A stretch of DNA of 64,000 nt from Brachycybe producta (lineage: Eukaryota; Arthropoda; Diplopoda; Playtdesmida; Andrognathidae), in assembly GCA_036925085.1 (NCBI GenBank), contig JAUPFP010000008.1, positions 4,985,277 through 5,049,276 of the forward strand, given 5' to 3'. The notes beneath the pieces were generated by a model. That model was not told where the DNA came from. It searched no databases and saw only the letters and a program-made list of their open reading frames with translations. The position numbers were made by a program, and so were the translations under genes. Shown here one piece after another: positions 23,736 through 37,972 of this stretch (position 1 is the stretch's first letter; each line of letters opens with the position of its first letter).

Positions 23736-24621
23736 ATGTTCCCACGCTCAAGAGTTAAAAAGCCAGAATTGACCATCTGTACCGACCAGCTTAATACTAG
23801 TTGTTGTGAGATGGGCGCAAAACCCTTTAATGCGTGTGGCACAGGCGACAAATCGGAAGTAGATGGTGAAAGTAGATTCAACTACTTGGTGATGGTTCGT
23901 GTTTATGAACAATAGAAAGAAAAAAGACTTCAGAAAAGAGAAGAGAAAGAAAAAAACTTGGAACTATCTAAAACTCATTTATAATCATCACATGAAGTTC
24001 AGGAAGTCTAGAATTTCCTTCTAGGAAGGTAGTGAGATACTGAGAGTATATTTCTTCTTCTGGGCCTCCTCAGCATTTAAAGAGTGAAGCTTCTACATGT
24101 TTGGCATCAGTCAGAATAAGAAAAAGAAGAAAAAAGGTTCCAAAGAAAAGAAACATAACCCCCCCCCCCTACTCCCAACACCATAACATGTATAGGCTTC
24201 ATAAATTTTAATCGGAAATAAAAGAAGAGAACGTTCTCAACAAGAACGTCAGCGATCCTCTTATCTAAAAGACCGATTGACCATTGGTCAGTGTTGATCG
24301 ATAATTTCGGAGATGGTCCTACTACTACTACTGCTAACTAAATAGAAAAGAACAACGCGAAAATAACATTCAACCAAAACCCAATATAGGTCAATGTAAT
24401 ACAGTGAACCAAAAGAAAAATATCCACAAGAAAAATTACTCTATAAAGAAAGATCACTGACAAAGATTGTATTATACAGAAACTTTTGCACTGTCAATAG
24501 ATGAGAAACTTAGAAGTGAATGAGTTTTTTTTTTTTTAAAAAAACTCAATCGAGTCCACTTCTTTTACTGATAAAACTGTACATAACCGTATTAAGTTAT
24601 GTTTGAAAATAACTAAATTAA
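23736..24621. other. Spacer, no gene seen
   Basis: Mixed composition to 23885, then AT-rich, with C-run 24161-24170. A 77-codon minus-strand frame at 23648-23881 overlaps the satellite and has no motif. Confidence 0.45.
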
Positions 24622-24788
24622 ACTTAGGACAGAGGCATGCTGGAAAAATAATTTCGCCCTGGCATTTTATACTCAATTACCAATATTTTTTATGAAAAAA
24701 GAACGACCTGCTCAATTGGATAGCGGCCCTTCTGGCATTTGCCCAAACTGCCCTTTTGCCCTTTGACCAGCCCGCTCCTCACTTAGGA
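24622..24788. mobile_element. 151-bp hAT-like MITE with perfect 8-bp duplication
   Basis: The element is 24630-24780, flanked on both sides by ACTTAGGA (24622-24629 and 24781-24788). The left end CAGAGGCATGCTGG pairs with the right end read on the minus strand, GAGGAGCGGGCTGG. The right third has the GGGCAAATGCCAGAAGGGCC theme (minus strand), common to a widespread class of animal hAT-like repeats. No coding frame. Confidence 0.85.
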
Positions 24789-24863
24789 TGTTTTATGAAC
24801 GACTGATTTCCGAATGCAGATTATTTTTTGCGTTTTAGAAGAGCAACGCTAACACTGTACCTC

Positions 24864-25221
24864 GTTTCAATTACAAAAGTTAACTGCAGTTAAAAAGTTA
24901 ACCACAGTTAATTTTCTAGTGGAAGCAAATGTAGGTTACACACATTAATTAAATGTTTCTGAACATTGAAGTTAATAACTAAATGGACACAATGTGGTTA
25001 ACTACATTATTGAATGGTTCCTGTGTTCAAACAAATTTAGCCCACAAATAACATGGCGGATAGTGAGTGAGGACACTCATTTTTTTTAACAGGAAGTGAC
25101 ACAAAATCATTTAACCACAGTTGTTTCAAAATTAGAAACACACGAAATACCATTTCTAGCTTGTTTATAGTTAACTATAACATTGTTTATGTTAACTACA
25201 GTTAAGTTTTTGTATTGGAAA
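24864..25221. mobile_element. TIR element with GTTAACTGCAGTTAA motifs
   Basis: The left end TTCAATTACAAAAGTTAACTG pairs with the right end, which reads on the minus strand TTCCAATACAAAAACTTAACTG. GTTAACCACAGTTAA and related palindromic blocks recur inside. About 358 bp, no open frame of note. Target duplication not resolved. Confidence 0.6.
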
Positions 25222-27000
25222 TGAGTTATTAGGAGAAATTGAAAGTGTTGTTAGAAACTAGAACGGTAGCTGAATCACTTAATAGTATTTTCATGTTGAT
25301 ATATTTCAAAATAACCTTTTAAAAGATACCAACAAGAAATTAGCCTTAAGTGATTGAACTAATCTAAAGCACTCCCAACTTTCTCTTAACTTTGCATGTA
25401 TGCAGCATTTTTGTTTAGCTATTGTCAGTCTGACAAAGTCCCTTCATGAAACTCTTGCAAAAGTAATTTTCTTCAAAGACAAAACATATTTATTATTTTA
25501 ACCATGTCGGCCTAATGGGTTAGATTTGGCTAATTCCATATTTAAACTTTGCAGTATAACATAAGCAATAAAGAGCTTTCAGACTTTGATAAAAATGCCT
25601 AACTATGGTAAACTTAAAATACATAAATACACAAACAAATGCAGTAAACAATAAATTGCAGACAGTCCAGTAACGGACATAAAAAGCAATCTATATTCCT
25701 ATATAGTATAGCTTTCAAAATGTACCACCATTGCTCTTTATCAAGTCTAATCCTTTGCCAAATGTTACATTTATTCAAATGAGCCTTCCACAATCCAATG
25801 CAAACGATTCCTATACATAACATAAGCCGAGAACTTTACAAACTTACTATAAAGAAGAATGTTAAAAGCAAAGAAAAAGGAGCAAGTAAGTCGTGTAGAT
25901 GGATGGAGAGAATCGCAAAATGTTACATGTGCAATACTTTTAGTTTCCGCTCAGTTGAAACCATTCAAACCCATAGGAAGAAAAAAACCGACATACACTA
26001 ACATAGGCACGATCACTTTTAGTTAGTAGTTACTTTTTTTTACGTGCTTATGATAGATATTTCAGCAAATATCCTTGATTCTATGAAACACAAACAACCA
26101 ATCATTGCCATGGACCATGGTCATAGTGGCTAAAAGTCCTGTCTTAATACCACACAATACAATACAATACATGACTTCTATTGTGGTGGACATATATATA
26201 CAGCATATCTTATATGCATCCACACACAAGCTGTTATAGTTTGTACATATAACAAGAGGCGAAAACAAAATAACACAGATGACCACTAAAAATCTTGTGG
26301 TTGGAAATAAAAGAACATCGGTTGAGACACTAATGGGCTATCTTGCCTTCAGTATTGCTTTTCGGTCATATGAGATCAAAAAATAGGAACACAGAAAGAA
26401 AGAAAGAAAGAGAGAGAAAAAAAGTTATAACCATGAAACAGATGCAGACTCAGTCAGAGTCCAGTTATTGTTTTTTTTTTTTGGATATATATGTCTAGAA
26501 GCGATTTGTAACAGTCTAGTATGTATAGGGAGGGTGGCCTTCCAATAAAACGGACACAATGCATTGTACATCTACACTGTTGTTGTTGTTTTCGATGTGA
26601 CCAATATGGAACAAATACTAATAGAAACTAAAACAAATTCTAGGGCTCGTCGTATGTCTCACAAAATATGTAAAATTATCATCGTTTTAAACAATATCTA
26701 TCATGAAATGTTTTGAAAACAAGTAAGTCGATCAGAGTTTCCCAATTTTATTTGGCCACGAATCCCTTTTATAATTTTTTAAAAAAATACTGAACTCCAA
26801 TAGTATTTTTTTTTACATATTATCCCCTCTATGCAGAGCTAGAAAACTACTAGAAAAGTAGATATGGATAAAAATAATAGGTATGCATTTTTAATAAAAT
26901 GTTAATTAGGGTTTCAGATTCACTATTTATTTTTTATGTCGTGAAATTTATTAATTTTCTTGGTGGAATTCCGACAAGGAAAAAGAAAATGACTTTTTTT
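25222..27000. other. Spacer with dispersed-repeat fragments
   Basis: GTTAGAAACTAGAACGG at about 25250 and CCTTAAGTGATTGAACTA at about 25343 recur near 50008 and 50126, so part of this is an old dispersed repeat. CAGAGTTTCCCAATTTTATTTGGCCACG at 26734 looks like a hAT end. (GA)n lies at 26395-26420. No coding-like frame. Confidence 0.45.
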
Positions 27001-27070
27001 TCCTTTTCCTATTGAGCAACAAAAGAAACATTACATTTATTGCCAAAATGAGATTCCATTTTGCTTTTTT

Positions 27071-27080
27071 GTGACGTCAC
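27071..27080. other. Perfect palindrome GTGACGTCAC
   Basis: A 10-bp palindrome matching the core of a cAMP-response element. It sits in a GC-richer patch with CTGATTGGTGGG that resembles the MITE centres at 17.4 and 55.5 kb, so it is more likely an element motif than a promoter. Confidence 0.4.
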
Positions 27081-27190
27081 ATCCTTCTTTCTGATTGGTG
27101 GGAATTTGAACGGAATATTTTGAGAACGGAAAAAGTTGAGCTTTGTTTAACTCATTTTTAATGAATTTTCCGTTCACTTTTTATAGAAAA

Positions 27191-27515
27191 CTAGTGGGGT
27201 AACCCGTCATAAATGACGGGAGCAAAATTCACAGGCAATTGTGCACATGCACATCGTTTTTTCCTTTTTTTACTCCTTTCATTTCAATTTCAGTCACCCC
27301 CTCCCACTTTTCTCTCTCTCCCCCTTCTACACTTTCCAAACTTTTCCCCTCACCCCCTCCCACTTTTCTCTCTCTCTCTCCCCCTTCTACACTTTCCAAA
27401 GGAAGAGTTCAACATATAGTTGACCTTGAGAAAAAAATTGGTTCATTTATTCCGACGTGCTTCAATGGTTTTTGTTACTCCACACACACAGACCTGGGAT
27501 ATTATATATATAATT
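27191..27515 (-). mobile_element. Helitron-like element, copy 2 (3-prime end at 27191)
   Basis: On the minus strand it ends CCCGTCATTTATGACGGG, TTACCCCACTAG, then host TTTT. The 8-bp-stem hairpin sits 27203-27220. It carries two copies of a 56-bp block (CCACTTTTCTCTCTC, CTTCTACACTTTCC), then GTTGACCTTGAG and GACCTGGGATATTATATA. The GCGCATGCGCGTCG block of the other copies reads GCACATGCACATCG here, three CpG-to-CpA changes. Frames of 60 to 95 codons across it are artefacts of the pyrimidine tract. Confidence 0.75.
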
Positions 27516-29856
27516 TTCTCATTTAAATATTCTGTTTTGATTTTCTGAGCGGAATTCCGCGTGTGTGTTCCATGCTTTACTTTCGCATCACGGAATCTCA
27601 TTAAGTGAAGCAACGGCTCCAAATTGTGAGCACTTTCTCATAAAAAATTGAGTTTGATCAGGATTCAGGAGTAGCCTTAATATTTTTTTTATAAAACAAC
27701 TGTTTCACATACAGAAGATGACTGATTTTTTTTTCATTTAAGGAAAGTACAAACTTAATAGAATATGAATAGCTTGTATAGATCTACATTTGGCTCTGAG
27801 CATTTGCTCTTTCATTATAAGCAAAAGCTCAGATTTATTATCCATATAAAAATGAGCAAATGCTCATTCTCCAACCAATTGCTTAGGAGGGCAATGGTAC
27901 TTTTTTACCTTTTGCTCATGCTCAGGACTCAGGAGCCATTACTCTGTTTTATTCAAACTTACCTTTATATTGACTTTGTTTTTCATGCAAAAAAAGCTCA
28001 AAAGGCTTAAAATAAAGCTTAAGCACAATATTCTTGGGAAATACTCCCAAGAAATATTGTAGTTTAAAAACAACCAGTGTGAGCAAAGCTTTCCTATGAA
28101 AACTCATTTCAGGCGTTCCAGAAGTTGTAAATAAAATACGTATGGAAGAACCAAATTGACCAACAAACGCCACGATTCTCCAACAATGTTTTATATATAG
28201 ATTGGTGTATATCTGAACAAAATTGAAATAAATCAAGAAAATTCTCCCTCTTTTAAACGTGTTGTAATGTCAGAAACCAGCTTAACGAAATAAGCTTACA
28301 AAATCCAAAACCCATCAAAAAACTTTTTTTTTTTTGAGAATGTTACTACTGTACATTTCTACGCACAAATTACACGTTTGGAAATTAAACTACTTATAAA
28401 AAGAAAACGATATAATAATTCATTTTTAAAGCGAGCTTTAACGAAAATGACCATAATAATAATAATATGTTGTGCATTTAATTTATAGTTTCATATATCC
28501 ATATGAACAGTGAACGAACGCTCTTTTGATTCCCTGACTATAAGGAGAGACAATTTTTCGCCACATGTCGACTCAATTTTGGAAAGTTTAATGGTATGAA
28601 ACATAAGCTATATTATAAATAAATATAACGACAATTTGAGACCAAACGCACCCCCCCCCCCCAAAAAAAAGCCTATGTCCACTTTTTTGATGCACATAAA
28701 TTTAAAATAGTCATTGAGCCAAGAAGAAGAAGATGAAGAAAAACGTAAGCAAAACTAAAAATTGACGGAAAAAAAGGCCAAAAAAAATACATTTTAAGTT
28801 ATGAGTTGAATGAACGAACACACGGTGTCAATTTTTTTTTTGCAACAAAGCAAATATAAAAGTGAAGTCACATAAAGATACGTCACAGAAGCGCATCAGT
28901 ATGTAAGAAAAAAAAAAGCAAACTTCCACAATATATTACTTGAAACATCTCAACTATATATATACCTGAGTCAACATAACTTTTAAGCTTATTCGGCACA
29001 AAAAATAAACCTCTCCTAAGATACGAGGGTAGTTTAACCTTAAAAGAAAAGAAGAAAAGAAATCGTTTCCAAAAAAAAAACCCCCAGTAAAGTCTAAAGA
29101 AAAACATGTATATAATATAACGGATGTCTATGTCTAGTTTTTATAACCTCATACAACCCATCGTTTATTATATTTTTTTTTAAAAAAAAAGAAGAGAAAA
29201 AGTCTTATATTTATGACTAAAATTCATAGAATGGAGAGAAAGAGAAAAAAAAAAAAATCTTTGCTGTAAAGTTGTCTACGAGTTTTGACGTTTTCAACAA
29301 TAAATCTTGACCCATTAAAGTGTCCGAAAAAAACAAAACAACATGTAATCAAAATACATAAATATAGATGAATACTGAATCAAGATTTTGGAAATTGAAT
29401 CAGAAAAATTTTAAAATAGAAATGTAAAAATATCAATATATCTTCACAAAACTTCAATAAAAGTATTTCTGCATATTTGGCAGAATTAAAGAAGTTGGCA
29501 TCATATAAGCAGAAAAAAAAGTGAAAAAACTTCAATAAAAAATATAATTTTTCGGGAAGGAATGTTTAACAAATATCGATTTAGAATTATTTAATTACAT
29601 ACTGTATATATAAACTATCGACATTACGTTGTAGTCATCTAATGATTATTTAATATAATCGAGATAAAAGTGCAAATGCCTCCTCTGCAAGTCAATTTTC
29701 ACAATTAAATCAAAATCGACCATTTTTGACTTGTGCCGCCACTATTTTCGCAAACAAATGAGTTAAATGAATTCAAATTAAATGTGTTTAGGTGAATTAT
29801 ACAGAATCCAGTTAAGGACATGAACCAAATAAAAATTGACTTTATTATTAATAGTT
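27516..29856. other. Spacer with small hairpins
   Basis: GAGCAAATGCTC-type words recur at 27799, 27855 and 27913. ACAATATTCTTGGGA (28025) pairs with 28045-28060 through one bulge. C-run at 28649-28662. The 95-codon minus-strand frame at 27949-28236 lies over this AT-rich stretch and has no motif. Confidence 0.45.
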
Positions 29857-29857
29857 T

Positions 29858-29961
29858 AAATTGAAATACTAAATCAATATTTTAAATTGAAATACTAAAT
29901 CAATAATTTAAATTGAAATACTAAATCAATATTTTAAATTGAAATACTAAATCAATATTTT
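29858..29961. repeat. 26-bp tandem repeat, 4 copies
   Basis: The unit AAATTGAAATACTAAATCAA then TATTTT starts at 29858, 29884, 29910 and 29936 with one or two substitutions. Confidence 0.95.
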
Positions 29962-30018
29962 GTCAATAGTTTATACATTCTATTTAAGTATTAACTGAAT
30001 ATTTTCAGATTAATTAGC

Positions 30019-30171
30019 TGAATAAATTGAATTCGACATATTGTTTGTTTGTCCTTCACAGGGCTCTGTAGATCACGATTATTATTTAAAAAGTTAAAAG
30101 CATTTTATTAAACATATTCTACAGAGTCCTGTTAAGGACAAACAAACAAAATGTCGAATTCAATGTATTCA
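30019..30171. repeat. Long hairpin, 55-bp arms with 43-nt loop
   Basis: Positions 30019-30073 pair with 30117-30171 at about 50 of 55. Core words are TTGAATTCGACAT, TTGTTTGTTTGTCCTT and CTCTGTAGA with their complements. An older relative of the right arm (CAGAATCCAGTTAAGGACATG) lies near 29810. It is probably a foldback MITE. As RNA it would be a strong small-RNA substrate. Confidence 0.85.
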
Positions 30172-31645
30172 TTTAACATCTCTATCTCTCTATATTGAGT
30201 CAATATTTTAATTAAAAATATTAATTTGTTTTAGTAGCATAGGTACCTTCATCTGTTGTCTCAGGTGAACAAATGGCTGAAAAATGTGTTTGGGGGGGGG
30301 AAGTAATCAAATTTTATTTATCTTGTGTTCACTTTTTTGGGGGAATAATTAATTTATTAGGTTTTCTTGGCACCAAGACTCAATCAATATGCAATCAGTT
30401 TTATTTAGCTGCTATTTAAATAAATACTTTTAAACACACGACTTGTACTGTATTACGAAATTCAGAGATTAGCACTCTTAATATACGCTTTCAGCGGAAA
30501 AAAAAATCACATTAGAATGCTTAAGTAATTAAGTGGCAATAAATCAAGATATTAATCAGTAATTAGACAGCATCAGTACACTACTATATACAAAAATGAT
30601 TTGCTTAGATTTGCGTTTACAGAAATTATATGTAGGCTTATTTTTTTAAAAATTACAGTCGCGGATAATCAGAAGTGAGGTGTTGAAATATTTAGTTAAG
30701 AAAATATGTAGTAATTTATCACAACTGATGCCATCAATATTATTGATTTTTTTTATTTAAAAAAAAAACCTAACTAACCCACTGGTTTTAAATTTTAAAC
30801 ATTTCGTTAATTTTAGAACATTTTTTTCTTCTCTCGATAAAAAGTAGAAAAAAAAGACGATGACAGACAAGCATATCACATAATGTACATTTCACGATGA
30901 TACACACCTTTAAAAAAAACCCTCACCTAACCTAATTTCAAATATGATGAGATGAACACAAAATCCCATAAAATCGTATTCAAATTAAATTAAGCTGCTG
31001 TTATCTCGTTTTGCAGGGGGTGCCAAACTGACATAACATCGAATTAAAAGAGAGAAAGAAGATGAAAAAACCGCTTCAGTAAATAGATATAACCAAGAGT
31101 TTAATGACAAACCCATTAACCTGGGCTTCTTCTCTTACATTTAATCTTTTAAATACTTGTTTAAATGCAAACATAAGTGATAATAATAATAATACACCTT
31201 CTTGTTGTTGTTGTTGTTATAATACGTGTGTGTATTTAAATAAAAGTCATGATATAAAATTTTTCTTCTCGTTCGCCTTTGGCTAACTTAACTTGCATGA
31301 AAACACCATTTCTTCTTCGAAGTTATTAAAAGATGAACTTAGCTATGATAGAAGTTAAGCCGGTAATGAAGTGGAACACATGTTTGTTCAAGTCCACTTC
31401 TTAAGATTGTGATTTCTTTTTAGGATTTCAGCATCACATAATTACACAATGTAATAATAATAACAATATGAGAAGAAGTGGGTAAATAGGGAGGTGAGGT
31501 GGGAAGAAGAAGATTCAAACCCCACCACCCCCACCCCCACCCCTAATCAAATATTAACTTTTAAAACAACGCCTTCTGGATATTCGTTCTGAGTCACAAA
31601 GAAGTTGAAAGAACCAAAAATGAAATATATAATAATAATATCAAA
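30172..31645. other. Spacer, no gene seen
   Basis: AT-rich, with G-run 30291-30299 and (TTG)n at 31201-31217. ACCTAACCTAA-type words near 30925 are isolated. Confidence 0.5.
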
Positions 31646-31700
31646 AGAGAGAGAGAGGGGGAGAGAGAGAGAGAGAAGTGTGACATCTGGGGGGGAGGGG
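31646..31700. repeat. (GA)n and G-rich purine tract
   Basis: (GA)n interrupted by GGGG, then GGGGGGAGGGGGG at 31689-31702. Confidence 0.9.
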
Positions 31701-31874
31701 GGAATTCGAGACATTGGAGTGGGAGAAAAATGGGAGTCAATCGGAGGAAAAATTGTGAACTTAATTAATAAACAATTACAGTGCAAAATTTAAAGTTGAC
31801 AACCTAATTTATAAAAAATAACATTGTCATATACGATTCATTTATAAATCATGAAGTAGAATTTGCTTAAGAGG

Positions 31875-32191
31875 GCACCTTCCATAGAAAAATACTTGTA
31901 TAAATGCAATGTAGATGGCGCCTGCAACCTCCATACGTGGCAAACTCCATTCGCCAATTAGTTGAAATAGAATGCAGGCTTTTAGCTCTAAAAGCGCGTC
32001 CAAAACAACCAATTATCAGCACGTGATAAACTTAACCCAGAACATAATATAAATGAAGAGAGCACGTGTACGCAATTAAAAGTTTGCCACGTGAAAAAGG
32101 TGAGTCAAAGAGTTGAAGAGTCAGTACATTTCTGTGGGAGGGCCAGTGGCGCCATCTAACGCTACACGCACTAAATAAATGATCTACTTGC
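31875..32191. mobile_element. Dispersed ~300-bp element with TAGATGGCGCC ends, copy 1
   Basis: TGTAGATGGCGCC at 31910 is inverted at 32151-32167 as GGCGCCATCTAACGCTACA. An inner pair ACGTGGCAAACT and AGTTTGCCACGTG is also inverted. The copy at 50222-50539 matches throughout, including GAATGCA, TATCAGCACGTGA and GAGAGCACGTGTA. Homology continues on both sides (GAAAAATACTTGT left, ATCTACTTGC right), so the transposing unit is larger than the TIR pair. Confidence 0.8.
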
Positions 32192-34129
32192 AATATTAAT
32201 TAAAAAGGCATTCACCAATAAGTAACCTAACCTAACCATTCCAACAAAAAATGCCTAATTAATGAATTAATTCAAATAACGACCATAATCTAAAATGAAA
32301 CTTAAGACAAAACTAAACTCAAGGAAGCTCTTCTCTGGAAAAAATGCATTCCAATATTCTAAAATGTTGAATAAAATAAAAAAAGTCAATTGAGCTTGAA
32401 GTAATTTTCTGTTAGGAATCTCTGAAGAATTTTTAAGCTTAGCTTTGTTTAAGCAACCAATTATAAGGCTGTAAAACCTACAAAAACACCAGGTATTGGT
32501 TTTCTTGGTCAAATGATTGTTTCTTAAAACGATGGACGTTTTTACACAATAAAGCAAAACGTTTTAGTTTAAGTTTAAAGTTAAAGCTTTGACTTAAGGG
32601 ACTGTTTTGTCATAATTTAACAAAAAAAAAAACGATTAAGAATCTTTCCTTAAGTGTCTTAAAAATTAAAATTCTCATTTAAGATTTGCAACTGGTCATT
32701 TTTAACTGTTTTTTTAGTAATGTTCTTCCCCAATTATATTGAAAATTAATCGATCCAAAATTATTAAACTAATTTATTAATGCATAATTACATACATGTG
32801 CATAAAACATCTATTGGGTCCTTTAGTCTAGACTTAACATACGAGTATAACGTCTTATTAAGCCCTCGAATTTACTTCAGATTTACATATGCTTAGTCTA
32901 AGTTAATTAAAATATTGAAAATCTAAAATTGTTTAACGAAGGTTTTTTTAAGTGTTTCAGAAAAGTAAACTAATGATGATTATGAACTTTTATAGCTAAA
33001 AGAGTGTTTCAACAGCAAACAAAATATCGATTTTTTTATATTAATCAAAAAAACTTAAAAGCAGACAAAACCAAGAAGAAAAAAAAAACGATTACTTTTC
33101 ATGAATAATAAAATACGTGTGCGGCCCATATTTTGAAAGCCTTTTATGTGTGTTTTTTTATCACATAATTGCCATTATTACTTTAACTTTGTAAATTTTA
33201 ATAATAATTTGGAAATGATAACAACACAAAAGTGATCGATTTACCTTTCAGAAAAGTTTATAAAGCCCAGTAGTACACATTACAAAAATAGGAATATAAA
33301 AATCAATAATAAACAACTTTATGCAAAATAAAAATGCATAAAACGCTCAAATTGCATAATTTTTTAGCAAATGGCATAAAATTCTATAATTTCACTTCTT
33401 TCGATATTTTTTTTTGGCATAAAAAGATCTACAAATGATTTCATAAACCAAACTGATTTTGGAATTTTTTTTTTCTTACTGCTTCTGTTGATTTTGAATA
33501 TATTAATTGTTTACGTTATTTACTTAATTGTACTTTTTCTAATTTATTTGCATAAAAACATTCTTGGATATTTTTTTGCATTTTTGGAGGTTTATTTTTT
33601 ATTTGCATGAAATGCATATTTTCTAAAATAAATCTGCACATTTTCTTAAAAAATTTTATAATGATTTTAAGATTACATGTGATAAATAAAAACGTACTTT
33701 TAAACAACATATTCTTCTACAGGCTTATTTGGTTGTTGTTGTTTTTTTGTTTGGGAAAAAAAGTTTCTTCTAAAACGTTTATTTCACAATTTCACAAGTT
33801 TAGTCTGAACATCATCAGCAAATTCTACTTGGTTAGAGAAGCACATTACTTAAATATTGCAAAGATGAACAAAAGAAATGTCACTTTCTAACATTAAAAA
33901 AAACACAAATTAAATTTATATTAACAATATTCTAAGATGTTATTTATTAGAATAAAAGCTCTACGAACCGTAAATGAATCATACGCGCTCCGCCCCCCAC
34001 CCAATAACTGCGTGTACAAAATACAAAACATCCTCTCAAATGACGCACTTTTATTAAAGCTTAGCTTACGCCATAGTACATTATTATTACTTTTGCACAT
34101 ATCTTAAATTTTCATAGTTTCATACTCAT
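32192..34129. other. Spacer, no gene seen
   Basis: Very AT-rich. AACCTAACCTAACC at 32223-32236 is the only GGTTA-type run outside 51.3 kb. The 96 and 94-codon frames here are AT-rich and chance-like. Confidence 0.5.
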
Positions 34130-34130
34130 G

Positions 34131-34179
<49 letters not shown>
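34130..34179. repeat. (ATT)n microsatellite
   Basis: About 16 uninterrupted units. Confidence 0.97.
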
Positions 34180-37692
<3,513 letters not shown>

Positions 37693-37972
37693 GACATGTA
37701 GCACAACAGCCAATTGTGAAGTAACAATTCCATTTAAATCAACCAACAATTACGAGATTTTTTTTTCAATAAAAGGTCAGAACTTTAGTGGACAACTAAC
37801 TGACAGTAACCAGACATGGAGCCTCTCTAACTAGCCTTTTTAATTAGAAAAAAGTCATAATAATACTGTAGTTCCCCTCTAATGGATGATGAGGATACTT
37901 GACAATTGGCACTTGGATCACACAAATTGAGATTATTTGCATAGAAATCCGAGCCCTAGTGATAGCATAGTT
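37693..37972. mobile_element. Foldback MITE, family FB-2, copy B
   Basis: The left arm GCCAATTGTGAAGTAACAATT mirrors CTTGACAATTGGCACTTGG on the right. The flank ends AAATCCGAGCCCTAGTGATAG as in copy A. The interior pair around GAGCCTCTCTAACTAGCC is more worn. Confidence 0.8.

Noticed and set aside
23648-23881. 77-codon minus-strand frame
   Set aside because: Half of it is the ~180-bp satellite repeat.
27071-27080. GTGACGTCAC as a promoter CRE
   Set aside because: It lies in a MITE-like patch with no transcript evidence, and similar GACGTCA words occur in other copies of that element group.
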